From the NCBI RefSeq assembly GCF_017573545.1, contig NZ_JAGEOK010000026.1, forward strand, positions 1-64,000: a DNA stretch of 64,000 bases. Direction: 5' to 3'. This stretch comes from Actinomadura nitritigenes. GTDB taxonomy: Bacteria > Actinomycetota > Actinomycetes > Streptosporangiales > Streptosporangiaceae. Every line of letters starts with the position of its first letter. Position 1 is the first letter of the stretch. Position numbers and translations under genes: made by a program. Under the pieces are notes generated by a model. It did no database searches, was not told the DNA's origin, and saw only the letters and a list, made by a program, of their open reading frames with translations. This document shows, one piece after another, positions 14,587-24,127 of the stretch.

Positions 14587-14625
14587 GGACGTGCCCCGGG
14601 CCCGTTGCAGGCCCGGGGCACGTCC
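14587..14625 (-). terminator. pheST terminator hairpin
   Basis: Perfect 16-base inverted repeat (GGACGTGCCCCGGGCC and complement) with a 7-base loop, 20 bases after the pheT stop. Confidence 0.8.
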
Positions 14626-14645
14626 CCGCAGATCAGCGCCGCGTA

Positions 14646-17122
14646 TCAGGCGCCGCGCAGAACGGCGCCGGTACGGTCGGCCGCGACGGCGACCGCGGCG
14701 TCGCGGGCCTGCGACGCCTCCTCGGCGGTGAGGGTGCGGTCCGGGGCGCGGAACCGCAGCGAGTAGGCGAGGGACTTGCGGCCCTCCCCCACCTGCTCGC
14801 CGGTGTAGACGTCGAACAGCCGGATCGCCTCCAGCAGCTCGCCCGCGCCGTCGCGCAGCGCCGCCTCCACCTCGGCGGCGGGCACGCCGGAGTCGACCAC
14901 GAGCGCGACGTCCTGCGTGGCGACCGGGTAGGTCGACACGTGCGGCGCGCGGACCGCCACCGGCTCGCCGAGGCGGCGCAACTCCAGCTCCATCGCGCAG
15001 GTGCGCGCCGGCAGGCCGTACGCCTTGGTGACGCGCGGGTGCAGCTCACCGGCGTGGCCGACGAGCGTGTCGCCCGCGTACAGCGCGGCGCAGCGGCCCG
15101 GGTGCCAGGGCGCGTGCTGGTCGGCCTTCACGGTCAGCTCCACGCCGACCTCGGCCGCCACCATGCGCGCGGCCTGCACCGCGTCCGCCCACAGCGCCGG
15201 GCGCCCGCCGCCCCACCAGCCCGAGGGCTCGCGGTCGCCGGACAGCACGACCGCCACCCGGTACGGCTGGTCGGGCAGCGCCGCCTCCACGGACGCGACC
15301 TCCTCGGCCGTCGGGCCGCGGTCCACCGCGAGCCGCGGCGCCCGCTGCGGCGCGTCCGGGCGGGGCCGGAACACCACGCCCAGCTCGAACAGCGCCGTGT
15401 CGGGGAACCCGCGCCCCACGTTGTGCGCCAGCGTCCGCAGCAGGCCCGGCAGCAGCGTGGTGCGCAGCAGCGGCTCCTCCTCCGACAGCGGGTTCGCCAG
15501 CCGCAGCGCGCGGCGGCGCGCGTCGTCGGCGGGCAGCTGCAGGTCGTCCCAGTCCTTCGCGGAGACGAACGGGAACGCGAGCACCTCGACGTACCCGGCG
15601 CCGGCGAGCGTGCGGCCCACGCGGCGGCGCAGCCGCTGCTGGATCGTCAGGCCGCGCCCGGCGGACGGGCGCGGCGCGCGCGCCGGGATGTCCTCGTAGC
15701 CCTCGAGGCGGATGACCTCCTCGGCGAGGTCGTTCGGGTCGGTCAGGTCCGGCCGCCACGACGGCGGCGTCACCGTGAGGACGTCGTCCCCCTCGACCGC
15801 GCAGCCGACCTCCTCCAGCCGCCGCACGACGGTGTCGCGGCCGTACGTCACGCCCGCGACCTTGTCCGGGTGCCCGGCCGGCATCGTGATCACGACCCGC
15901 GCGACGGGGGCCTCGGCGTGCGTGACGCCCGGCGCGATCTCCGCGCCGCCCAGCTCCGCCAGCATCCGCGCCGCGCGGTACGACGCGTACAGCGGCAGCT
16001 CGCGGTCGACGCCGCGCTCGAACCGGTACGACGCCTCGCTGTGCAGCCTGTGCCGGCGGCTCATCCGGGCGGTGCCGATCGCGTCGAAGTGCGCGGCCTC
16101 GATGACGATGTCGGTCGACCGGTCGTCGATCTCCGTCGCGAGACCGCCCATCGTCCCGGCCATCGAGATGGGGCCCGACTCGTCGGTGATGAGGATGTCC
16201 TCGGCGTCCAGCTTCCGCTCGACGTGGTCGAGGGTCTCCAGGCTCTCGCCCTTCTCGGCGCGCCGCACCACGATCGGGCCGGTGAGCTTCGCGTGGTCGA
16301 ACGTGTGCAGCGGCTGCCCGAGCTCCAGCATCAGGTAGTTCACGACGTCGACCGCCAGCGACACCGGCCGCATCCCCGCGCGGTGCAGGCGGACCTGCAT
16401 CCACATCGGGGTCGGCGCGTCCGGGTCGAAGCCGCGCACCTCCCGCAGGACGAACCGGTCGCACGCGGTCGGGTCGCCGATGCTCGCCGGGTACGCCTCG
16501 CCGTTCTTGGCGGGCAGCTCCACGTCCGCCGGGTCCTTGAACGGGACGCCGTAGGCGATCGCGGCCTCCCGGGCGATGCCGCGGATCGACAGCGCGTAGC
16601 TGCGGTCCGGGGTGACGGCGATGTCGAGGACGTCGTCGCGGATGCCGAGCAGCTCGACGGCGTCGGCGCCGACCGGCGCGTCCGGCGGCAGCACCAGGAT
16701 GCCGCTGTGGTCGTCGCCGATGCCGAGCTCGGTGACCGAGCAGATCATGCCCTCGGACATCTTGCCGTAGGTCTTGCGGGCGCCGATCCGGAACCCGCCG
16801 GGCAGCACGCCGCCGGGCAGGATCACCACGACGCGGTCGCCGACCGCGAAGTTGGTCGCGCCGCAGACGATGTTCTGCGGCTCGCCGGTGCCGTTGGCGT
16901 CGCCGACGTTCACCTGGCAGTACCGGATCGGCTTCTTGAAGCCGGTCAGCTCCTCGATCGCGAGGACCTCGCCGACCACGAGCGGGCCGGAGAGGTCGGC
17001 GCCGGCCTGCTCGACCGTCTCGACCTCCAGGCCCGCCGCGATCAGCCTGGCGGCCAGGTCCCGGCCGGTCACGCCGGCCGGCAGCTCGACGTGCTCGCGC
17101 ACCCAGGAAAGCGGGGCCCGCA

Positions 17123-17123
<1 letters not shown>
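14646..17123 (-). CDS. pheT: Phenylalanyl-tRNA synthetase beta subunit
   Basis: Large subunit of the heterotetrameric phenylalanyl-tRNA synthetase; holds editing and tRNA-binding domains. The 825-residue product has the N-terminal tRNA-binding EMAP-like fold (about residues 40-155, with IVCGATNF), the B3/B4 editing domain (about 215-385, including [16 protein letters not shown]), B5, the catalytic-like core and a C-terminal anticodon-binding FDX-ACB domain (last 95 residues, from [14 protein letters not shown]). The ATG shares one base with the pheS stop (TGATG), so the subunits are translated in step. A strong hairpin ends the operon. Confidence 0.96.
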
Positions 17124-18367
<1,244 letters not shown>

Positions 18368-19459
18368 TCAGCTCGCGTGGTCGGGGGCCCCGGCGGGCAC
18401 GGTAAATCGGAACTCGGCGCCGCCGCCGGGCGCCCGCCGCACGGTGATCGCGCCGCCGTGCGCCTCGACCAGGCCCTTCACGATGTACAGGCCGAGGCCG
18501 GTGCCGCCGCGCCGGTTGCCGCCCGGGCCGCGCCAGAACTGCCGGAAGACGCGCTGGACGGCCTCGGGCGGTATGCCCTCGCCCTCGTCGCGCACCGACA
18601 CGGCCGCCCCCTCCTTGTGCGCGTCCGGCTCCACCACGATGGTGACAGTCCCGGCGCCGTGCCGCACCGCGTTTTCCACCAGGTTGCCCAGGATCTGGTC
18701 CATCTTGTCGGGATCCAGCCACATCTCGGGCAGCTCGCCGCGGACCTCGAACCGGAACCGGTCCTCGGCGTCGCCGGCGGCGACCCGGCCCGCGATGACC
18801 TTGCGGACCTCCTCGGGCAGGTCGACGACCTGGCGGCGCATCTCCAGCCGGCCCGCCTCGATCCGGGACACGTCCAGCAGCTCGGTGATCAGCCGGGTGA
18901 CGCGGTCGGCGTCGGCGTTGACGGTCTCCAGCATGACCCGCTTCTGGTCGTCGTTGAAGCGGTGCCACTTGGCGAGCAGCGTCGCGGTGAAGCCCTTGAC
19001 GCTGGTCAGCGGGGAGCGCAGCTCGTGCGCGACGGTCGACACCAGGTCGGCGCGGTCGCGCTCCTGGCGGGCGCGGTGCTGCGCGTCCCGCAGGCAGACG
19101 GTGAACCGCTCGACGCGGCCGCCCTCGCCGCGCCGGTACCCGGCGGTCACCAGCAGCTCGGTGCCGCCGGCCAGGAACAGCGCCCGCTCGGGGTGCCGAG
19201 TGCGGGTCACCAGGCCGTCGTAGGGCGACAGGCATTTCCACCAGTCGCGGCCTTCGGCGTCGTGCAGCGGCAGGACGTCGCGGAAGTCGCGGCCCAGCGC
19301 GGCCGCGGCGGCGATCCCGGTCATCCGCTCGGCGGCGGCGTTGAACACCACGACGCGGGCGTCGCGGTCGGCGACCAGCAGCCCGTCCGGCAGGTCGTCC
19401 GCCTGCCCGGGCTCGAAGAGAGCGCGCGCGGCCACGCCGGGGGGTTCCTCTCCGCCCAC
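18368..19459 (-). CDS. PAS-domain sensor histidine kinase (orphan)
   Basis: Soluble two-component sensor; senses an unknown cue through a PAS domain and autophosphorylates. In 363 residues: PAS about 20-125, a HisKA dimerisation domain with phosphoacceptor His145 in STVAHELRSPLTSVKGF, and HATPase_c to the C terminus with N-box LGNLVENAVRHG, G1 DEGEGIPPE and G2 GTGLGLYIVKG. There are no membrane spans. The GTG start has GGAGG five bases upstream. No response regulator is encoded nearby, so its partner is elsewhere. The STAS gene 326 bases upstream on the same strand could be functionally related, but this is a guess. Confidence 0.92.
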   Translation of the reverse strand: MGGEEPPGVAARALFEPGQADDLPDGLLVADRDARVVVFNAAAERMTGIAAAAALGRDFRDVLPLHDAEGRDWWKCLSPYDGLVTRTRHPERALFLAGGTELLVTAGYRRGEGGRVERFTVCLRDAQHRARQERDRADLVSTVAHELRSPLTSVKGFTATLLAKWHRFNDDQKRVMLETVNADADRVTRLITELLDVSRIEAGRLEMRRQVVDLPEEVRKVIAGRVAAGDAEDRFRFEVRGELPEMWLDPDKMDQILGNLVENAVRHGAGTVTIVVEPDAHKEGAAVSVRDEGEGIPPEAVQRVFRQFWRGPGGNRRGGTGLGLYIVKGLVEAHGGAITVRRAPGGGAEFRFTVPAGAPDHAS

Positions 19460-19785
19460 AGCGGCCTCCAGAACACCGGTAGAGCGCGGCCTGTCGAGAA
19501 GAGACTCTATCCGCAGTCGGGCCCCTTACGGGACCCGGAGAACGCCTAGCGGCAAGGCATTTGTAGCCACCGGGCAGGTCCTGGCGGGCGTCCCCGGACG
19601 GGCTGCGAGCGGGGCGGCAGGGCCCTCGGGAAGCATGATCGGCACGGACCCGACCCTGACCTGCGCGACCGGGACCGCGAGTCCGTTCGCGGCCGCGGCC
19701 GACCGTGCCCGGCGCCCGGACGTGCCCGGTCCTGCTCCGACCTGCTCGAACGTGCTCGAACGTGTCCGGGCGTCCTCGATCGTGC
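19460..19785. other. Gap between STAS gene and histidine kinase gene
   Basis: No coding frame with family-like sequence is seen. The stretch has a hairpin GGGCCCC-TTAC-GGGACCC near 19520-19537 and a tandem 10-base repeat GCTCGAACGT at 19744-19753 and 19754-19763, the latter just after the STAS stop in the direction of transcription. A TAGAGT -10-like box on the minus strand near 19507-19512 could serve the kinase gene, but no matching -35 is present. Confidence 0.3.
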
Positions 19786-20301
19786 TCAGCGGGAGCCGGT
19801 CGGCGAGCCCTGGCCCGCGAGCGCGTCCGCCACGTCCGCGTGCACCGTGAACAGCCGGTGCAGGCCGGTGATCCGCAGCAGCCGCAGCTGGGCGGGCCGC
19901 ACCCCGGCCAGCACGATCTCGCCGCCGGTGGCGGAGATCTCGTTGTGCGCGCCGACCAGCGCGCCGAGGCCCGCCGCGTCGCAGAACGGGACGGCGGCGA
20001 AGTCCAGCACCAGCCGGCGCGCCCCCGCGGCGTGCGCCTTGACCAGCCGGGCCCGCAGGCCGTCCGCGGTGTGCAGGTCGATCTCGCCGGTCACCGTGAC
20101 GACGGCGGTCCCCGGCCGCCGCTCGGCCACCTCGATCGCCAGGCCGGCCACCGGGCCGGGCGCCCAAGCGCCGGTCCCGTCGAGCGCCGCCGTGCCGGGC
20201 GCCGCGGAGCCGCGGGCGGCGGCCTGGCCGGCGCCGGTCCGGCACCGGATCTCCGGCGCGCGCCGGCCCGGCCGTCTCGCCGGCCTGGTCTCCTCGGTCA
20301 T
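19786..20301 (-). CDS. STAS-domain protein (anti-sigma factor antagonist-like) lacking phospho-Ser
   Basis: Resembles SpoIIAA/RsbV-type anti-anti-sigma factors that bind or release an anti-sigma kinase. The 171-residue protein has a 50-residue disordered N-terminal tail and a STAS domain from about residue 53 (VVTVTGEIDLHTADGLRARL, then LVLDFAAVPFCDAAGLGALV). The usual phosphorylated Ser in the D-S-x-G motif is Ala109, followed by Ala110, so normal kinase control looks impossible. The ATG at 20301 overlaps the stop of a six-residue frame (TGATG). No anti-sigma or sigma gene is adjacent; the orphan kinase downstream is the only regulatory neighbour. Confidence 0.85.
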   Translation of the reverse strand: MTEETRPARRPGRRAPEIRCRTGAGQAAARGSAAPGTAALDGTGAWAPGPVAGLAIEVAERRPGTAVVTVTGEIDLHTADGLRARLVKAHAAGARRLVLDFAAVPFCDAAGLGALVGAHNEISATGGEIVLAGVRPAQLRLLRITGLHRLFTVHADVADALAGQGSPTGSR

Positions 20302-20321
20302 CACGTTCGCCCCCACTTCAT
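20301..20321 (-). CDS. Six-codon upstream frame (MKWGRT), possible leader peptide
   Basis: ATG at 20321 preceded by AAGGGAG four bases upstream, six codons, then TGA that overlaps the STAS ATG (TGATG). The STAS gene itself has a weaker ribosome site. This would couple STAS translation to the mini-frame. It could equally be chance; no homologue can be judged at this length. Confidence 0.3.
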   Translation of the reverse strand: MKWGRT

Positions 20322-20647
20322 GCGGCTCCCTTGCCGCCCTGGTCAACGCCCTGGTCAACACGGTAGGCAGCGGGCCGGAGCGGTGAAATCCACCGCCGGG
20401 CCGGTATCCCGCTCCTACCTGGGAATGAGTTCCGCGCGCCGGCGGGCCCCCTGCCCATCCGTTCGCGGGAAGACCATCTTCGCAGCTCACATGCCGCGAA
20501 ACGGCCTCGAAGGCGACCGCTTGCGGCCAGCCGGCCACGGAACGCATTGAACCTTCGCGGCCCCTCGTACGTGACCGTCGGCTCGCCCGTGCCCTGCAGG
20601 AGTTCCACGGGCCGGCCGGGTGCCGCGCCGCAGGGCGCGCGCCCGTC
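20322..20647. other. Gap upstream of STAS gene with 12-base tandem repeat
   Basis: GCCCTGGTCAAC occurs twice head to tail at 20336-20347 and 20348-20359; on the minus strand this reads GTTGACCAGGGC twice, close to the mini-frame start. The rest holds no supported gene. It should carry the STAS promoter and the end of the methyltransferase transcript; no convincing -35/-10 pair was found. Confidence 0.4.
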
Positions 20648-21463
20648 TCAGGCCCGGCGCTGCGCCCGGGCCGAGGCGTACAGGCAGACGGCCGCGGCCG
20701 TCGCCAGGTTGAGGCTCTCGGCCCGGCCGTAGATCGGCACCCGGACGACCTCGTCCACGTGCCGGAGGATCTCCTCCGGCAGGCCCCACGCCTCGTTGCC
20801 GAACACCCAGGCGGTGGGCCGTGCCAGCAGCCCCTGGTCGATGGCCTCGTCCAGGGTCCGGTCGCCCGCGCCGTCGGCGGCGAGCACCGTCAGCCCCGCC
20901 CGCTTCAGCTCGGGGATCAGGGTGTCGAAGCGCGGGCCGACCACGACCGGCAGATGGAACAGGCTGCCCGCCGAGGCGCGCACGCACTTGCCGTTGTAGG
21001 GGTCGACGGACGCGTCGGTGAAGACCACCGTCTCCGACCCCGCCGCGTCGGCGGTGCGCAGCACCGTCCCGGCGTTGCCGGGGTCGCGGACGTGCGCGAG
21101 GACGGTCACCAGCCGCGGCCCGGCCTCCAGCGCGCCGGCCAGCGGGACGTCCACGAACCCGCAGACCGCCAGCAGCCCCTGCGGGGTGACGGTCTGCGCC
21201 AGCTCGGCCATGATCTCGCCGCTGACCCGCAGCACCGGGACCCCGGCGCGCTCGGCGGCGCCCACCAGATCGGGATGGCGGGACTCGGCCTCGGCCGTGG
21301 TGAACAGCTCGGCCAGCCCGCCGGGGATCTCCAGCGCCTCCCGCACCGCCTGCGGCCCCTCGGCGAGGAACAGCCCCTCACGGCGCCGGAAGGCGCGTTT
21401 GGCGAGCCGGCGAGCGGCCTTCACCCGTGGTGATCGGATAGAGGTCAGCTCGCGGCCCGCCAT
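20648..21463 (-). CDS. TrmH/SpoU-family RNA 2'-O-methyltransferase
   Basis: S-adenosylmethionine-dependent ribose methylation of rRNA or tRNA. The 271-residue product has an N-terminal substrate-binding domain (about residues 1-105, including EGLFLAEGPQAVREAL) and a C-terminal SPOUT knot domain with motif 1 HVRDPGNAGTVLRTADAAG, motif 2 VFGNEAWGLP and motif 3 PIYGRAESLNLATAAAV, the full trefoil-knot set. It follows rplT by 34 bases on the same strand, as tsnR does in mycobacteria, so it is probably in the infC-rpmI-rplT transcript. Which nucleotide it methylates is not deducible; thiostrepton-resistance-type relatives exist but housekeeping rRNA modification is likelier. Confidence 0.9.
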   Translation of the reverse strand: MAGRELTSIRSPRVKAARRLAKRAFRRREGLFLAEGPQAVREALEIPGGLAELFTTAEAESRHPDLVGAAERAGVPVLRVSGEIMAELAQTVTPQGLLAVCGFVDVPLAGALEAGPRLVTVLAHVRDPGNAGTVLRTADAAGSETVVFTDASVDPYNGKCVRASAGSLFHLPVVVGPRFDTLIPELKRAGLTVLAADGAGDRTLDEAIDQGLLARPTAWVFGNEAWGLPEEILRHVDEVVRVPIYGRAESLNLATAAAVCLYASARAQRRA

Positions 21464-21497
21464 GTCGCCGTACTCGCCCGTCGCCAGGTCGCCCGGC

Positions 21498-21866
21498 TCA
21501 GGCGGCCTCCGCCGGGAGCGCGTCCTTGGCCACCTTGACCAGGGCGGCGAACGCGGGGGCGTCGTTCACGGCGAGCTCGGCCAGCATGCGCCGGTCGACC
21601 TCGACCTCGGCGGCCTTCAGGCCCTGGATGAACCGGTTGTAGGTGATGCCGTTGGCGCGGGCCGCGGCGTTGATCCGCTGGATCCACAGGCGGCGGAACT
21701 GGCCCTTGCGGTCCTTGCGGTCCCGGAAGGCGTAGGTCATCGAGTGGAGCTGCTGCTCCTTGGCCTTGCGGTACAGCCGCGAACGCTGGCCGCGGTAGCC
21801 GCTCGACCGCTCCAGAACGACCCGACGCTTCTTGGCGGCGTTGACCGCCCGCTTCACGCGTGCCAC
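21498..21866 (-). CDS. rplT: 50S ribosomal protein L20
   Basis: Primary 23S rRNA-binding protein needed for early 50S assembly. The 122-residue sequence is clear L20 ([41 protein letters not shown]) and of normal length. The GTG start at 21866 is supported by AAGGAG eight bases upstream. It follows rpmI by 69 bases in the conserved infC-rpmI-rplT order. Confidence 0.97.
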   Translation of the reverse strand: MARVKRAVNAAKKRRVVLERSSGYRGQRSRLYRKAKEQQLHSMTYAFRDRKDRKGQFRRLWIQRINAAARANGITYNRFIQGLKAAEVEVDRRMLAELAVNDAPAFAALVKVAKDALPAEAA

Positions 21867-21935
21867 GTGCTGAACTCCTTCGTGGGGGCCGGAGCCGTCC
21901 TGGCGCCGGCCGGTCGTCGATGTTGCCGGTCGGTG

Positions 21936-22130
21936 CTACTTGCGCAGCAGCTTCTTGATGTTCTTGGCGTCGGCGTCGGCCACCACGGCCGGGCCGGACA
22001 GGCGGCGCGTCCGCTTGGTGGGCTTGTGCTCGAGCAGGTGGTTCTTGTTGGCGCGGCGGCGCATCACCTTGCCGGAGCCGGTCAGCTTGAAGCGCTTCTT
22101 GGCACCGCTGTGGGTCTTGGTCTTCGGCAT
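21936..22130 (-). CDS. rpmI: 50S ribosomal protein L35
   Basis: Small basic 50S protein. The 64-residue product starts [15 protein letters not shown], the family signature, and ends KNIKKLLRK. The ATG at 22130 is fixed by this signature; GGGAG lies about 12 bases upstream. It follows infC after a long structured gap of 374 bases, which suggests its own leader or attenuator. Confidence 0.97.
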   Translation of the reverse strand: MPKTKTHSGAKKRFKLTGSGKVMRRRANKNHLLEHKPTKRTRRLSGPAVVADADAKNIKKLLRK

Positions 22131-22504
22131 GGTCGCCGTCGTCTCCCTCGTTCCCGGGCCCCCGTGCGGCGGCACGGGAGCGCACCTGATCGGCGCGTCG
22201 CGTTCGGACGCGTGCGACGCGCCAGGTCAGGCTTCAATGTACGTGCGTAACGACCCCGCGGAAGCCACGAGGCCGCGGACGGGCCCGCCGCCGAGGCGGG
22301 GGCCCGACGGCCCTTGCGGGCCGCGGGCGTTGCGGCCGGACCGGCGTCCCGGCCGGTCCGGCACCTTGGTCGTTCGGGCACCGCCCCCGGTGCGCCCTGC
22401 CATGAAGCGGGCAGCACCGAGCGGGGCGCCGCGGTCGAGCGTTCACGACCGGGCGCCGTGACCGCATGCGCGGCCGGCGTCTCGCTCGCGCGGTCGGCGG
22501 CCGG
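22131..22504 (-). promoter_or_regulatory. infC-rpmI intergenic region with two strong hairpins
   Basis: Hairpin A is at 22185-22231: CCTGA, GGCGCGTCGC, a 12-base loop, then GCGACGCGCC and TCAGG, about 55 bases upstream of rpmI. Hairpin B is at 22335-22362, a perfect 10-base repeat GCCGGACCGG with 8-base loop, nearer infC. TACATT on the minus strand near 22235-22240 could be a -10 box for rpmI. Hairpin B could terminate part of the infC transcription, and hairpin A could be an L20-responsive leader as known in other bacteria; both are inferences. Confidence 0.4.
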
Positions 22505-23080
22505 TCAGGCCGGGCCGGTCGCCGCGTCCTGCTCGCGGCTCGCGGCGCGCTCCGCCTTGGCCTCCGCCTTCTTCTTGTGCGGACCGAGCACCATGATCAT
22601 GTTTCGGCCGTCCTGCTTGGGCCGCGACTCGACGAAGCCGAGCTCCTCGACGTCGTCGGCCAGCCGCTGCAGCAGCCGGAAACCGAGCTCCGGACGGGAC
22701 TGCTCACGACCACGGAACATGATCGTGACCTTCACCTTGTCCCCGGCCTTCAGGAACCGCACCACGTGACCCTTCTTGGTCTCGTAGTCGTGCGGGTCGA
22801 TCTTCGGGCGGAGCTTGATCTCCTTGATGATCGTGTGCGCCTGGTTCTTCCGCGCCTCACGCGCCTTCATCGCGGACTCGTACTTGAACTTGCCGTAGTC
22901 CATGAGCTTGGCGACGGGCGGGCGCGCGGTGGGCGCCACCTCGACCAGGTCGAGGTCCGACTCACGCGCGAGTTCAAGGGCCTTGGCGATGGGCACGATG
23001 CCCACCTGTTCGCCGTTCGGGCCGACGAGCCGGACCTCGGGCACGCGAATGCGGTCGTTGATACGCGGTTCGGCGCTGAT
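22505..23080 (-). CDS. infC: Translation initiation factor IF-3 (ATC start)
   Basis: Keeps ribosomal subunits apart and proofreads initiator tRNA and start codon. The 191-residue product has the N domain ([20 protein letters not shown], then [20 protein letters not shown]) and C domain ([27 protein letters not shown]). No ATG, GTG or TTG exists at the conserved N terminus. An ATC codon at 23078-23080 stands four bases after AAGGAGGT and encodes the expected start. infC uses a rare codon (AUU) in Escherichia coli, where it allows IF3 to repress its own translation, so ATC here is credible. A conventional ATG lies 12 codons inside, beginning MPEVRLV, but lacks a site. Confidence 0.9.
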   Translation of the reverse strand: MSAEPRINDRIRVPEVRLVGPNGEQVGIVPIAKALELARESDLDLVEVAPTARPPVAKLMDYGKFKYESAMKAREARKNQAHTIIKEIKLRPKIDPHDYETKKGHVVRFLKAGDKVKVTIMFRGREQSRPELGFRLLQRLADDVEELGFVESRPKQDGRNMIMVLGPHKKKAEAKAERAASREQDAATGPA

Positions 23081-23137
23081 GGGACCTCCTTGGGGCCGTT
23101 CTCAAGTTCTGGGACCGGTCGTACCCCGAGGCTCTCA

Positions 23138-23170
23138 CGCGAAAAGCCCCGCACGACTCACGTGCGGGGC
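23138..23170 (-). terminator. Terminator-like attenuator in the infC leader
   Basis: On the minus strand a 10-base GC-rich stem (arms 23161-23170 and 23146-23155, five-base loop) is followed by TTTTCGCG (23138-23145), the classic intrinsic terminator shape. It lies 58 bases upstream of the infC start codon and in the same direction, so it would stop leader transcripts unless antiterminated. A second small hairpin GGACGGT-TCCA-CCGTCC lies just upstream near 23178-23194 and may compete. Confidence 0.6.
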
Positions 23171-23619
23171 CACCTTCGGTCGCCCTGGACGGTGGAACCG
23201 TCCGGGGACGACGGCGGGACGAGCGCGACGCGCCCGTTCGCCGGACCGATACCCACCGGCCGCACGGCCGGTCAGGTGGGAGGTGGCCTCCGCTTGAGCG
23301 CCCGGCGCGCACGACCTCGTCGGTCGCGTGCACAGGGCCGGTCGGCCACCAACACTACCACCTCAGAGGCGCGTGCGCGCCCCGCGGGATCCGCGTCCAC
23401 CGCGGGGTACGCCATTTGCAACAACCTGGCGGGCCGCCGCCGCATTCCCGGAACCGGAACGCCCTCCGCACGCGGACCGGTCGCCGATCCCCGGCCGGCC
23501 GCCTTTTCCCACGTGGAGGTGAGGGTCATCTGACCCGGCGGGCGCCTCGCCCCGGGCGCCCCCGTTGTTACCGTGGTGCCAGGACGGCCCGGTGGGGCCG
23601 GCGCCAGAGAGGTATTCCC
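23171..23619. promoter_or_regulatory. Divergent region between infC and the Nudix gene
   Basis: No gene is supported in these 449 bases. The left half should hold the infC promoter and the start of its leader; a TAGTGT box lies on the minus strand near 23350-23355. The right half contains the inverted repeat GGGTCA-TC-TGACCC at 23523-23536, a possible operator, and GTTGTTACCGTGG near 23564-23576 about 50 bases before the Nudix start. Promoter positions are uncertain. Confidence 0.3.
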
Positions 23620-24120
23620 GTGATGCCCTCAGTCGAGACCGGTTCCCCAGGCCCCCTCACCGCCTCGCCGCCGGTCCGCCTGCAGTTCGCGCAGAAGGCG
23701 TTCATCACGGCCGGAGGGCGGCTGCTGATGGTGCGCAAGGCGGCATCCGACCCGTTCCAGCCCGGCCGGTGGGAGGTGCCGGGCGGGCGCCTGGACGTCG
23801 GGGCCGACCTGGACCTCGACGACCACATCCGGCGGGAGGTGTGGGAGGAGGTCGGCCTGAGGATCGAGCCGGGCCCGCCGTTCCACCTGTGGCAGTGGTT
23901 CATGGACGACCGGTCCCCGGACGCGGCGGGCGGCAGGGTCCGGGTGGTCGCGGCGGCCCGCCGCTGCCGCCCGCTGACGCTCGACGTCGCGTTCGGCAAC
24001 CAGGACGAGAGCGACCACCTGGACGGATGCGCCTGGGTGCCGCTGGACGAGGTGCGCTCCTACCCGCTGATCCCGAGCCTGCGCCCGGTGGTGCGGGCGT
24101 TCCTGCCGCTCGCCCGCTGA
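23620..24120 (+). CDS. Nudix hydrolase
   Basis: Probably hydrolyses a nucleoside diphosphate linked to another group (X); substrate unknown. The 166-residue protein has a single Nudix domain. The box reads GGRLDVG, then a longer than usual spacer, then RREVWEEVGL, so the metal-binding REVWEEVG part is intact while the first half has about two extra residues and lacks the early Glu. KAFITAGGRLLMVRK and RWEVPGG are typical. GTG 23620 (or ATG 23623) follows GAGAGG. It is seven bases upstream of the PfkB-like gene, so the two are probably co-transcribed, and both sit in an island between infC and aroE. Low-specificity housecleaning is the alternative role. Confidence 0.88.
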   Translation: MMPSVETGSPGPLTASPPVRLQFAQKAFITAGGRLLMVRKAASDPFQPGRWEVPGGRLDVGADLDLDDHIRREVWEEVGLRIEPGPPFHLWQWFMDDRSPDAAGGRVRVVAAARRCRPLTLDVAFGNQDESDHLDGCAWVPLDEVRSYPLIPSLRPVVRAFLPLAR

Positions 24121-24127
24121 CGGCCGG

